Part shown: positions 46,335 to 57,785 of the stretch, in pieces
How positions within the stretch are numbered: the stretch's first letter is position 1
Layout of the letters: the number at the start of each line of letters is the position of its first letter
Assembly (NCBI GenBank): GCA_012934845.2
Contig: WNNJ02003615.1
Coordinates: 1 to 64,000 of the forward strand
Length of the DNA stretch: 64,000 bases
Direction of reading: 5' to 3'
Source of the DNA: Pomphorhynchus laevis
Taxonomy: Eukaryota > Acanthocephala > Palaeacanthocephala > Echinorhynchida > Pomphorhynchidae
Program-made: the position numbers and the translations under genes
Notes under the pieces: generated by a model
What the model was told of the DNA's origin: nothing
Database searches by the model: none
The model's input: only the letters and a program-made list of their open reading frames with translations

Positions 46335-48292
46335 AATGAGATGGTTGTTCTTGTTTAATACTAATCAATTGCTGATTCCGTGGTTCCAACTTTGATAATG
46401 CTAGTCTAATGTGATTACTAGGCTTAAGTTTGTTCCACTACTTCGATTTTAATAGATTCAAAGTAGAGAGACCCTGCTCGTAAATATAAGTTATTGGAAA
46501 GGGCAAAATTTAATAGAGCGTTACTCTGGATAGATTTGAATACGCAATGATCTATCGAAGCCAGAAATCGTGTAAGTCATTGGCCCCAAATATTGTTTTG
46601 GCTCCTGAGTTTGACTGGAGCTCTATGAGCTCATCTGATAATTCACCGTCTTCTTCGATTTTTACAAAAAGGGTTGTGAAATCCAGGATAAGAAGTTTGG
46701 TTTCTCACCAAGATTATGTGCGAATTGAATTTATAATTTTGATAAATGTTCCATTATGTTTTTAATCAAGTCATCTGAAGCATCTGTATTTCTAAGTTTC
46801 TCATCGAGCAATCTGAAATTGGCCATATTTCTTTTGACGATTCATTTTCTCCACAGAGGTAGCTTAGCTTATTCATGAAGAAATAAACTTTTTGAAAACA
46901 GAGAATCCGATTAAATATAAATATATATTTATTTATTTTTACGTGGCAAATGCGTGCCAGCGCACACTTACATGACCACAGCAACAAAAAATCTAAATCA
47001 TGTTTCGAGGAGGTGAGTACGGAGGCGGCATTTGAATGCAATAAAGGTGGAAGCGCGGCGGACGTCGAGTGGGAGCTGATTCTAGGCGAATGGGGAGGCG
47101 ACGATTAGCATTTGATTTTTGTAATGACAAATTTAGATCTTTATGTGTCCAAACATATCAGCCAGGTAACACATAATGACTAAGAATTCTTCATCTTCAA
47201 ACTTTATCGACGCTTTGTAACGGACAAACCGCAAAAGCACAACAATTTCATTTGACAGGCTAACCGCCCTATCCAACACACGACCTCGAGAAAGCCACCG
47301 TATTTCGGTGTGAAATAACAATACGCTATGTTCCACTCCTCCTTCCTTGCAAATGCTTTAGAAATTCTATGATCAAGCGATTTTCTACAAATGAAATTCA
47401 CAACTTGAGCTACAGCAGCCTGAAACTTCTTTGAAAGAGTCCAGCAACGTTTTTGAAGCAAGTGCTGCTTAGCGATGAATAACACAATGAATGTTAACAA
47501 TATTTAGGACAACATTTTGCACTAAACTAACAAAACTTGACTTGTGTACTAACATTTAAGGTGCAACTACTGTGCAGATAGAACCAATTTTATTCCAGTC
47601 GATACCATGTGTATTTAAGAAATCATTTAACAATCCAAAACGTCAGTTGCTTTGACGGTTAATTCCAACTTTGTGCAAAATAAAAACTCATCACAAAATG
47701 ACGCGTCTTCTACGTAGCGAACAAAGAAAAGCAAATTATTAATGTTAATGATATCCGTTGATTCGTCCAGCTGTTAACTAATTCATACTGGGCTGCTTTT
47801 GATTCCATATACAACTTGTGTAAGGACGTATTCGCTTATCTCAACTATTCTTAATTTAATGACATCGTTTGATAATGGAATATCTTTGAGCTTTTTCATT
47901 GCTTCTTCTCCAAGGATTAGTTGTGCAATTTTTAATGCAGCAGGTTTAATTAGCTTTTCCCTACTACAATTTGATGTTTTTTTTCTCTTGTAATTATGTA
48001 CGCAATTTCATAAGAAACTTCCAGCATTGGTTTTTAGTGTTTTACAAATTGAAATCCTCGAAGGGTTCCCTTCTGGTCGAATCGTGCTTCTTTGTTTTAT
48101 TTTCTCTTCTGTTCCATCTTCACCATGTACATTATTGAAGTGGGTCATTAACTTGAATGGTCGCAAACTTTCATTGACAAGAATCGAATTACAAGTCATG
48201 CATTGCGCTCTGATTATACTTTTCTTAATAACCTGTGTGAAACCGTACTTTAAAAATTCGTCTTTCCAGCGTCTCTTAGTTCTTGACGTCAT
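46335..48292 (-). pseudogene. hAT-type transposase, ZBED5/FAM200-like (copy B)
   Basis: Same structure as at 28770-30727: BED finger ORF 48008-48292 identical to copy A, the EIRWLSRGR block at 47133-47336, and the LINE-B insertion at 46911-47126. Losing one T in a homopolymer (~47980) breaks the second ORF, which is 81 codons in copy A; so the two copies have begun to differ. Confidence 0.85.
46911..47126 (-). mobile_element. LINE-B 3' end inserted in hAT (copy B)
   Basis: Duplicate of the insertion at 29345-29560, with a substitution giving SS in place of SL in the coding tail. Confidence 0.7.
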
Positions 48293-48949
48293 GATGATAT
48301 TAACAATCTGAAATTGTCAATATGAGAGAAAAAATATTTCATTTCACTTGAATGTTTTACCGAGTATAATGTTCGTGACACACAAAAACTCTTTCCGTGA
48401 CCCACTGAAGAGTATGACCCATAGGTTAAGAAACCCTGGGCTAAGAGATAACGAGAAATATACTTAATACGTCATCATTATATTTTAGCACATTTCGCAA
48501 TATTTTTATCGGAATTCTTTCTGATTTGGAGATTCACTTTCCCACGATTTTTACTAGTAGAGATAAAAGCATTGTAACAGCGGGTTCACTTGGATTAAGA
48601 GATGACAAGATAAATGCTTAACGGCATATCATTTATTTTAGAGCATCAATATTTTCGTAACAATTCTTTCTGCTCTGGGCTTCACCTTATCACCGTTCCT
48701 AATAGTATAAAAACACACAGGACAATAAATTCACTTGGATCAAGAGATATCAAGAAAGATGCTTAATGAGATAATGATAATGATATATTTGTCTGCAGAT
48801 GTGAATATTAACTATACGAATTTTTTGTTCTATAATTTTTTTAATAATTATATTTTTTTATAAAATAATACAATTTTGGGTTACCCGCAAATGGGTCCAT
48901 TTTATTATTGTCTTCAACATGCCATCCAAAGTGAAAAAGTTTTATTTTT

Positions 48950-49381
48950 GATCATGACGTCCTCAGTTAGCCGTGGATGCAATGCGATGCAGCCCTCACT
49001 AGACAGAATGCCAACCGACTTCTTATCGTTTGGTACAGTCCGCGTAGGATAGGTCTGACGATAATGCCATTCTTGCAGCTACTCTATGAATTAATTGATT
49101 TGCATCCGAACCTGCACCTCCAGTCGCCGAGAAGACCGGGCTTAAAAACGCCACGTTCCACTGTGATTACGCGGTCATCATATTTGGATCTTTTACGGGA
49201 CTCATGGAAAACGAAAGATGCCACAGCGCTGGATTGAGAATACGATTGAGCCAAATGATTGAAAACAACGACATCCAAAAATGTCCGCTCAAAACGATTC
49301 TCTGAGAGTCCGATACAGGCAATGTCGAGGCGTGTGTCCGGATCACTACATGTACTGTTTCGCTCAAACTCAATCTTATGC
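48950..49381 (-). pseudogene. R2-organised RT, truncated C-terminal tail (copy B)
   Basis: Minus ORF 49084-49398 holds the nuclease-like RLDIACIG and FLDVVVFN motifs and the tail, matching 31385-31816. It stops at 49381, where LINE-A sequence starts; the remaining ~2.6 kb of the element is absent here. Confidence 0.8.
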
Positions 49382-50630
49382 TTTTGACAGCCGATCAAAG
49401 AAGAGAAGTTGCCGTAACAATGCTATTAGCCGCCCCATCTGATGTGGCCGGCATCAACATTAGTAGACGTATATTTCTACCTAAGAAAAATCCGGTCTTA
49501 TGCCCTAAAGACCTGCGGCCCATATCGATTCAAAATTCCCTCGTATCGATCTACGAAAAAGCGCTTGCGCGTAGAATCCGCTATCATTTAAGTAGGCGAA
49601 ATTTAATCCCTCCAAGTTTTCATTGGTTCGTCAAAGGTCGCTCGGTTCATTCAGCTGTGTGTTAAGTGCATCAGTTCTGTAAGAATAATAGTCATCAACT
49701 TCCTGTGGCTGTTTCCCTTGATTTTTCTGCTGCATTTGACCGCATCTCCATTCCCTTTGTTATCTCTTCTCTAAGGTCCCTCGGTTTACCTGCGAGACTT
49801 GTTAACAGGGTGGAGATACTGCTGTACACCAAGCGATTCTATTATCAAGACGACCCTGATGCGCGTTAGTTCTACCTATTACGGGTGTGCCCCAAGTATC
49901 CCCTCTTTCTCCTATCTTGTTCCTTGCTGCTCCATTGAACTCTTGGACATCAGCAGTTTCTTTTTAAGATTAAAAGACCAGTTACTTAAGTCCAATCTTA
50001 TTCTAAACTCTGCTAAATCGCATGTGGTTGTCTTCAATGACAGCCCCGAAACAAAGCAAACACTTAAGAGATTAGCACTCTCTGGACTCTCCTCTATTTT
50101 GACTAATCAACCACTCTCTACCTTCACAAGTCGAGTAAAATACATGGGGTTCACCGTTACGGTGAACTGGTCTGTGAAAGCTGACCTAGATAGACTTAAA
50201 CGTATCCTAAAGAGAGCTAGGTGGGCTCTGAAACGGGCTTAGCATCTGTCATTGAAAGGGAAAACCCAAGTGCGCCTCTGGGGTACTTGGGCTATCTCGG
50301 GATTAGTCTTCTTTTCTAGAGGACGTCCCCCAGAGCAAAGGCTAAGGTTTCTCAAGCTCATCGTATCTCGTTTACCCAGCATAGTTCGCCCCGACTGGAC
50401 TCTTTGGGGGAGTGAAAGACCCAGGGTGGTTTAGTCGGAAGGCTGCGTGTTGGATTGGTTGGATGGCTTAGATCCCACTGGAACTGATGGCGTAATATTG
50501 GAATACTATGAAATTGATTGTCTTTGACTTTTCTGACCTGTTTGTTTAATGGCTGTTTCTATTTTTTAGTTATTTATCGGTTGTTTGGTATTAAGAAAAT
50601 TCTTATTTATGTATATGTTTGTTTATTTCT
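49382..50630 (+). pseudogene. LINE-A reverse transcriptase and 3' end
   Basis: Begins in ADQRREVAVTMLL, then ISRRIFLPKKNPV and PKDLRPISIQNSLVSIYEKA (RT start), FHWFVKGRSVHSAVC, motif A VSLDFSAAFDRISIPF (ORF 49666-49869), and a shifted motif B (GVPQVSPLSPILF, ~49890). The YADD region is deleted; downstream KSNLILNSAKSHVV, VKYMGFTVTVNW and LDRLKRILKRARWALKRA remain (49799-50242). The 3' UTR (50300-50630) ends 'atcggttgtttggtattaag' and an ATTTATGTATATG tail. It is dead through a stop at 49663, frameshifts and loss of the catalytic box. Confidence 0.8.
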
Positions 50631-50639
50631 CAACATTTA

Positions 50640-51650
50640 TCGAGAAGTTGCGATCGAGAATAGAGTTTAAAATTTTCCAACAATCTTTCGGATTATAGAA
50701 ATACGCAAATTTACACTGCCAAAAATGTTAAAGATTTTTGATAAGGAAATGATGAGTGAGTCGATGTCGCAAATAGTCAAGATGATGTTTATGGGTACAA
50801 GAAGCCTCGCAGCGTCTGAGATGTCGTAAGTAAATTCGATGAAAGTGAAGATGATTTGGACGGACATACGACAATTAAAGTGAAAACTAGGATCCTGTTG
50901 AGATCGCTTCATAACGTGCAAACGGAGAGAAAAAATACAATCTAAAATGGCGGTAAACTCGGAGTCAAATAAAAAGGATCACTGATTATTATTGAATTGT
51001 GAACTCATCGACGATGTCAGCGAGGAAGAAATATTTTGGAAAGAAGATCATTGGATTGTAATTTATTCCATGAACGGGATGAGAATAATATATTGGAAGA
51101 TAGGGTATGTAAGCTGATGACACGATAGTTTTTTCAGATGACCTATAATCTTAACTGTCATACATCGTATATTATATCGCCAATTTATATATATTGTATT
51201 TTATATTGTAGATTCAGTTAGTTAATATGATTGTGAGACATTTCAATTTAGGCATATAGACAGCAGAAAGTGATCCGAAAATCCAGGATCGTTGGTGGAA
51301 ATAGAATAAGACAGTTCAGTATAAGTAGCGAAAGCAATGCAGTTAAGAGGTTCACCAAGAATATGGTGGAAATTCATGAGTTGGTATTATTGATTAATTG
51401 TAATAATTGAAAAAGGTGACTAGTTTCAGAGTATCAGGATGGAAAGGGCTATTTAAAATAATGTTAATATCACCCAGTCAAGAGTAGAGATGTAAGTGAT
51501 TGAAGTGTAGAAGATTAAATTAGAGAGTTCAACAAAGGAATGGCTGGAAGGTGTACTAGAACCTAGGCGGTATATGATAGCGAGATTCAGAGTGGATGGC
51601 CGAAGTGAAATTTAACAGAAAGGAGATCGAACGTTTTTATTGTAAAAACG
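50640..51650 (-). pseudogene. Antisense LINE endonuclease relic
   Basis: On the minus strand, over broken frames: SSTPSSHSFVELSNLI-like and SPFHPDTLKLVTFF near 51440-51560, then DPGFSDHFLLSICLN near 51270 (a G-x-S-D-H motif as in APE-type endonucleases), then a linker region to ~50640. Order and motif suggest the endonuclease part of a CR1/Jockey-like LINE. An R300-like 3' end ('tagattcagttagttaata', ~51210) is inserted. Assignment is tentative. Confidence 0.45.
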
Positions 51651-52576
51651 TCCATGTTAACAATTTCACCGTATTCATTCTAATTTTAAGTTTTATCTTC
51701 TCATTTTTTCTATTAGGGAAAGAAACAAAATGAAGTAACAGCGGATATGATAAGGCTCATAAGCTTAGTTAAGATTCTAAGCTATGTGAGCGTAGCGTCT
51801 AAGATGCTAAGCTATCATAAGCTTAGCTAAGATACTAATACATCTGCTAAACTAATATGCAGTTTTGTGTTTAGATTCGCTTTTACTAATATTGCGGTAT
51901 CGTAGACAACTATAACGGTTAGGTGTAACTTTATAAATCATAAAGGCTTTTAGATTTTGAAACATTTCTATCAGATAATGTTAATAACAATCAAAATTGT
52001 TTGTCTACTGTTCGAGTTCTATAATCTTTATTAAATTGTCCTCTAAATTACGGATACAGATATGGCTAGATAACTGTTGTTTGTCTATTTTTAAATATTA
52101 CGGTTTATAATGTACAAAGTTGGTAGTCAAAGTTTACTATTTTATAAGATGGGTACTTGTAGCTTATATATAGCTAATTTTAAGTGCTTACAGCGTATTT
52201 AACTATTTTTATCGTTAAATATAATTATGTGATTGAAAAATGTGTGCATTTGTCTATCTATCCAGACTACATGTTGGATATTCCAAATATTGATTTTCAG
52301 TCAGGCATTTTATAATTGAATATTGTGTCAGTATTCTTTTAAGGGAAGGTATTGTGCATTCTTAATACATATCCCAGTCATCTCAGCATTCTTAATCAAT
52401 TATTAATATCATAAGTTCGATGTGTTCATAAATTATCAATCTTCGAGTTTGATTTATAAGATTAACATTCACATTGTAAAATAATCTATTGTATTTCATT
52501 TCTTTTTGTAAAATAAACATATTACCGGCAAATATTTATACCGGATTTAATATATCACATCGCATTATCCTAACAA
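51651..52576. other. AT-rich; small local repeats
   Basis: Between 51758 and 51845 'cataagcttag..aagat.cta' words recur three times in short direct and inverted arrangement. No gene is seen. Confidence 0.4.
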
Positions 52577-53020
52577 ATGATCATAATCGTCTGTCTTCGT
52601 CGTTTTGATCATACATCCCGTCATCTTGATTTTCTCGATTTGCCTACAATTTATTGTCGTGTTCAAATTCGTCTTCTTATCGTTGCTTTCCGCCTTGTAA
52701 CTTCTCATACCCCTTCATTTCTCAACCTTCCTTTTCTTGATCATTCTCGTCCTGTTTACTGTTCTTTGCGTTCCTGTAATTCCCTCCCTTTAAATATCCT
52801 AAACTACTCTACCTTCTTTCGCTTCTTCCTTGTGGCTGCTACTCTCTCTTGGAATCATCGGCCCATTCATATACGCCAATCAACATCCATACCGTGCTTT
52901 AAGCGCCTAATCCGATCCAATTTAAACAATTTGCTTAGCGTGTTCATTTTTTGTTTGTGGACTTGTAAGCGTGTAGCTGGCACGCATCTGCTACGTAAAT
53001 AAATAAATAAAGATATAAAT
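52577..53020 (+). pseudogene. LINE-B RT C-terminus and 3' end
   Basis: The 141-codon ORF (52577-53002) is the C-terminal part of a CR1/Jockey-like LINE protein: VQIRLLIVAFRLVTSHTPSF, then SCNSLPLNILNYSTFFRFFL, then TLSWNHRPIHIRQSTSI and CFKRLIRSNLNNLL. This is the usual R-S-x-x-N...R-x-x-x-F-x-x-x-A-x-x-x-W-N-x-L-P-x-x-I-R ending. The 3' UTR is short, 'cttgtaagcgtgtagctgg' then 'cacgcatctgctacg', followed by an AAATAAATAAAT tail. The start Met is arbitrary; the frame is a 5'-truncated piece. Confidence 0.8.
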
Positions 53021-54060
53021 AAATATATAGAAGGCTGCTGTCGGTAATTAACTGGAGACTACACTCAACGATCAGCATACTTTTTGTCACTACTAGACGT
53101 CAGAGATGACCGGCAGTGCTCATCAGTAGTATGATCCATCTCGATGACGTATCGGCTGCCTGATGACTTTTGAAAAAGAGCATTTCCGATAAATTGCTCA
53201 AGTTCAAGTGAAAAAAAGCTCGTAAACTGGAAACTTGCTTATCAGACCACATATTGCCGTATTCCAATGGACTCCTAGACCTTTGGTATCAAATATCTTT
53301 GATGCAATCTCTATGATATATATAATTCGCAGATGTCGTTGTCACGCTCCGCAAGTCAGATAGCTTCGTTCACAGTAAGATCGTTTTGAAACTTTTCTGT
53401 GTATATGCCTCAACAAACTCAATTTGTACAATCTGATGTGTAAGTGCAACGAATATATACGAGCCCATCACAAAAATATGAGCTTTTAATCTCAAATAAA
53501 ATGTGTTTTGTTGATCTTGCTCCAGAATTCCAAATTAAAAAAGAATTCCACAAGTTAATTATTTATAAGAAGAATAAAACAAAATCAGCGTTTTCAACAA
53601 AAACGTTGTAAACGTATTACAAATCGTCCCTTAAATTTTTCTCTAATTATGAATACACATGTAAGTAGAGAACTTTTGCTTGGCTATTTGTGAAATTACG
53701 GTTTATACAGTACAAAATTGGCAGTTGAATTTTAAAGTATTATAAGATGGATATACATGTATATTTAGAGTTAAAATATTTACCACATTAACATATAAAT
53801 CTTTAACTATAATTTTATCTAATGCTTGTATAGTTCTATTGCAATATATCCACTACAATATAATCATAAAAGAAAATAATGACTTCTAAAGATTGTATGC
53901 ATAAAAATTCAAGCACTTATCACCATGGTAGTATCAAAATTCTTATGGAATTTTGGTTCCAAAATAAATTCAAAAGAATACCTTTTAAATTAATAAAATC
54001 AGCAGGATTTACAAACACTCATTTATTTTTGTATTTCGCTAGCTGCTGCTAACTGCTCAG
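53021..54060. other. No identifiable gene
   Basis: AT-rich beyond ~53420; 53030-53420 is GC-richer and may be decayed coding sequence, but no motif is recognised. A fold-back-like half-site ('tatttcgctagctgctgc') lies at ~54036. Confidence 0.35.
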
Positions 54061-54110
54061 TACAAAACTCGACGGTTGTATTAGTTAAGAAAATCTTTAT
54101 TTATTTATTT
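54061..54110 (+). mobile_element. LINE-A 3' tip
   Basis: Only the last ~45 bp of LINE-A: 'gacggttgtattagttaag' followed by 'aaaatctttatttatttatt'. A very short 5'-truncated insertion. Confidence 0.6.
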
Positions 54111-54905
54111 CGTACAAAACGTACACGATTTGTTAATTATTACAGTGAACAAATTGTCCGTTTGTTCTGATAAACTAGAAAAACTTATAAAAATAAATAG
54201 GGGTTGTTTATTCTGCTCCAAAATTCTAAATTTAAAAAATTGACCAAATTAGCAGTATCAATTTAATAATATCATTTCATTCAGCTCAGTAATAATTTTT
54301 AGTGAGTAGGTGTGGTGAATCGAATTTCAATACGAAAACACGAAGATGAGTACATATTTTGCCATTCTGAAACAAACCGTATTTGACGGTTGACGATATT
54401 TGTAAATACCAAAAATAAATACAGATTAAGATGAAATTAAACACTAAAAAAGGCAGTTGAATTATAGATCAACCTACATTTAGTGTATTAGCCTGCTTAA
54501 ATAAGCTAAATTTTAAGCTAGTGTAGAGAACGTGTTTTAAACGATATTCTTGTCAATAGGTGATATTTCGAATTTCAAAAAACAGAGATGTATTATCCCT
54601 AAACTCACGCAGACAAGGTACAATCGTAGAGGTATGACTAAATTAAATTCTACTTTTTTACACAAGTGAAATCGATAATTTGAAATGCATTTCTTTGTAT
54701 GGTATAATTTTAACGAATCGTGAAGGTAATATTAGATGCGCTGTGAACATAAAGATGTTCTCCCAAATGACGATGAAATATATCTTAAATTATATCTTAA
54801 TTACCACTTAACGTGTATAATATATGATAGGAAATTATTTTTTATTGCAACATTGGAATATCTGTCAGCATTGTTACATCTACTGTAACAATAATATTAC
54901 AATAG

Positions 54906-54909
<4 letters not shown>
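54111..54909. other. AT-rich, no gene seen
   Basis: No ORF, repeat or RNA gene that I can support. Confidence 0.4.

Positions 54910-54978
<69 letters not shown>
54910..54978. repeat. (TA)n microsatellite
   Basis: About 34 uninterrupted TA units, directly abutting the satellite; a shorter TA run (~55872-55880) lies at the satellite's other end. Confidence 0.95.
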
Positions 54979-54982
<4 letters not shown>

Positions 54983-55875
54983 AGAAGTGACATGGTGACT
55001 GAAAGTCGTGAATCGAAGTCCAGTCTATCAAGCAACACCATTTAGTATAAATGCCGTATTTCGTAAGAAATCCTGGACCGTTGTTTACTCAGCACATATG
55101 TGCACTACTATTATACATGCCGTATCCATTAAGGATCCAACGAGTGCAACGACAATTCAACAACAACCTCTGCCTAGTGCTTAAGGATGGTCCGCACAGC
55201 AATTCGATCTGGTTAAGAGCGTAAGCCTCAGTCAATTAAGCAAAGTGTCGGAAACGCCTTTATTCACAATGTCACACAGGCAACCGAAACGACCAGTGTG
55301 TACCTCATTCTACTGATGAGTGTTGCCGGGTACTCATCATTTTGATGCTGAAGTGGTCGTCTAGAAGTGACATGGTGATTGAAAGTCGTGAATCGAAGTC
55401 CAGTCTATCAAGCAACACCATTTAGTATAAATGCCGTATTTCGTAAGAAATCCTGGACCGTTGTTTACTCAGCACATCCGTGCACTACTGTTATACCTGC
55501 CGCATCCATTTAGGATCCAACGAGTGCAGCGACAATTCAGCAACAATCTCTGCCTAGTGTTTAAGGATGGTCCGCACAGCAATTCGATCTGGTAAAGAGC
55601 ATAAGCCTCAGACAATTAAGCAAAGTGTCGGAAACGCCTTTATTCACAATGTCACACAGGCAACCGAAACGACCAGTGTGTACCTCATTCTACTGATGAG
55701 TGTTGCCGGGTACTCATCATTTCGATGCTGAAGTGGTCGTCTAGAAGTGACATGGTGACTGAAAGTCGTGAATCGAAGTCCAGTCTATCAAGCAACACCA
55801 TTTAGTATAAATGCCGTATTTCGTAAGAAATCCTGGACCGTTGTTTACTCAGCACATCCGTGCACTACTGTTATA
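54979..55875 (+). repeat. 380-bp satellite, 2.4 head-to-tail units
   Basis: Units start at 54979, 55359 and 55739 with 'gtctagaagtgacatggtga', spacing exactly 380 bp; the third unit is partial (~137 bp) and ends in a TA run. Units 1 and 2 differ at about a dozen positions. Each full unit holds a TGATGAGT...ACTCATCA 8-bp stem. GC content is higher than the flanks. No coding frame spans a unit. Confidence 0.95.
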
Positions 55876-55876
55876 T

Positions 55877-56078
55877 ATATACTCATTAAAGCCAAACGCG
55901 AGAGAAAACAGACAAAACGGTAACACGTACTGTTTCGTCATCACAATAACTCATTAGTGTCAGATCCCTCCCATTGATGAATGCATATGAGGACTGGCAG
56001 ACGGCAGAAATGTGATGAGAAAACTGTACGTGTTACCATTTTGTGTTTTCTTTCGCATTTGGCCTGAATGAGTATAGC
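55877..56078. repeat. MITE-like element with ~55-65-bp terminal inverted repeats
   Basis: Left end 'actcattaaagccaaacg' through 'ggtaacacgtactgt' is complementary, with some mismatches, to the right end 'acagt/actgtacgtgttacc' through 'gcatttggcctgaatgagt'. The element is ~200 bp. Its middle shares 'tttcgtcat', 'actcattagtgtcag', 'cctcccatt' and 'ggactggcagacgg' with three repeats at 59157, 59460 and 60604. Confidence 0.8.
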
Positions 56079-56506
56079 AAAATGATTCACGCGGAATGAT
56101 CACACTCTCTTGAGAAATATTATTATAATATTATAAACATAATATTATTACAATATTGTAATAACAAGTACGAAGAAAGTACGAAGCAAATATGAGAAAA
56201 GGATACGAGAAGTTGATCACAGTTCCTTCTGCCCGCTGGTGTTTGCGTCAACGGGTGGTGCAGTCAGAGCAGCAAACGCAACTCTACGTGTGTTCACGAC
56301 AAAGATCAGCGAGAAACACCTGTCTGAATTTTCCAGTGTAATAACGTGGCTCGCATGAAGATTGAAATTTATCTTGCCAGGTCCATATAATAATGGTTCC
56401 GAGCACCGCGTTTCTGACTCAATGCACCGCTACATTCGGTCTTATACATTGAAATGCAAATAGCACAATGATCTATTTTCTGTATAATATATTGTAAATC
56501 AAATTA
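56079..56506. other. No identifiable gene
   Basis: 56195-56450 is GC-richer than the flanks ('tgcccgctggtgtttgcgtc') and may be an unrecognised element. No ORF. Confidence 0.35.
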
Positions 56507-57445
56507 ATATATTAAAATTATTAATATTGGACCCATTTGCGGGTAACGACTTAATAAATGTGTAATAAAATACAGGCTTATATATATTATAATAACAATA
56601 TTATTGTTATTGCATAATCGTCATTATTACATTATCAAAATATTTATATACAGTTTCTTCTGATAAATGAGAACTATATGTACATTTTCCGCTTGTCTTT
56701 GACATTCCTTTCTTTGAAATTATGTATTCATCATCTAACTAATTGTAACAGATTAAACGAATTTTTATTCGCATTTCGCTAAAGACTTTTTGTGGTATCT
56801 TCAGAACTTAAGAAGTTTTTCTAGTCACGACAACTGCATTTTCACAATATAGAAATATTTTTTAATAAAAATTCTCTGTAATTACATTGTTTAATATCGT
56901 TTTAGTAAAAGAAGTGCCTTCACTGTTTTCTTTTAGAGCATTTAGTATTGCAATAATTTGTTTTACAGAGAATTATCTTCGGCTAAGAGCCGAAACTTCA
57001 TGCACCCTGTTATGTATTATTTCCATATCAAAGACTTTCTGTTAAATGTACGAAACTTTAGATGCCTGTTGATAGAATATATTTCACGTTATAACAACGC
57101 TTTCCGAACGGGATCATTTGCAACTGCGAGTATCCTTTGGAACCCTTAGTAATTTTCTATATATGTAGTTGTTTAATCTGATTTTTTTTTAATTCCATCG
57201 TATAAATCCTATGTTTGAACTCAATGCCAATAAATGTCACTCTAAGTTTTAGAAATATAATCACATCATTTGCTTCGAGTTGACATTTTTTGTTGATTTT
57301 TTGAACAATAAATGACTAATATTGCAATGTGTCTCTCTTACATGTTAAAATGCCTTATGTTCATTGATAGTCGTTACTAAATGCGTTATGTTCATTGGTA
57401 AGTCGTTACCCGCAAATGGGTCCAATATTAATAATTTTAATATAT
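56507..57445. repeat. 939-bp interval bounded by perfect 47-bp inverted repeats
   Basis: 56507-56553 and 57399-57445 are exact reverse complements over 47 bp, containing the 19-bp word GGACCCATTTGCGGGTAAC and its AT-rich neighbour. The 845-bp interior has no meaningful ORF. Next to the right arm is an imperfect direct repeat ('atgccttatgttcattg' / 'atgcgttatgttcattgg'). It looks like a nonautonomous DNA transposon or two head-to-head copies of a short repeat. The same 19-bp word appears once in each 7.94-kb block. Confidence 0.75.
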
Positions 57446-57519
57446 GAATGTGATTTAATAAATGTGATTTCAGTTTAAAATTTGAACTACACACGGCATT
57501 TTTAATACGGCGTAAAAAT

Positions 57520-57785
57520 CCATCAGTGTACACTATTTACTAATATATCTTAATATATATATTAATATATATACGAAATATGATTATTGGTCTCGAATAA
57601 TAATAGTAGCTTATAAATTGATTTTATTTTATACTTACTATATATATCCGACCGTTCCTTTCGCGTCTGTTCTAATTCATCATCCTTCCATTCCATCCCT
57701 ATTTTTTACGGGGTCCCACAAGGTTCAGTCCTAGGACCCCTGATTTTCTCTCTTCTACTTATAGTAATCTATAGTAATCTATTTC
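57520..57785 (+). pseudogene. LINE-B RT motif-B fragment with duplicated flank
   Basis: From ~57650 the plus strand matches LINE-B: 'ccgaccgttcctttcgcgtc', 'tgttctaattcatcatcct', then 'ggggtcccacaaggttcagt' (GVPQGS motif B) and 'cctaggacccctg', ending abruptly near 57770. The AT-rich sequence just upstream (57524-57650) is the same as that upstream of the fragment at 63345-64000, so both derive from one already-truncated copy. Confidence 0.75.

Larger units (their letters stand above)
41444..49381 (+). repeat. 7.94-kb duplicated block, copy B
   Basis: Direct-orientation near-identical copy of 23879-31816. Differences noticed include c/a near 42020, one extra A in a run at ~42240, single substitutions near 43953, 45627, 45654, 45777, 45870, 46871, 47008, 47288 and 47429, one T fewer at ~47980, and small changes at ~48395-48414, 49107 and 49355. 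Its right edge truncates the R2-like RT element, and both flanks are LINE-A sequence. An assembly artefact cannot be excluded from sequence alone. Confidence 0.95.

Noticed and set aside
55300-55420. Hammerhead ribozyme in the 380-bp satellite (CTGATGAG is present)
   Set aside because: CTGATGAG is part of a perfect TGATGAGT/ACTCATCA stem, and no GAAA follows at the right distance with a matching stem III and NUH cleavage site. The core cannot form.
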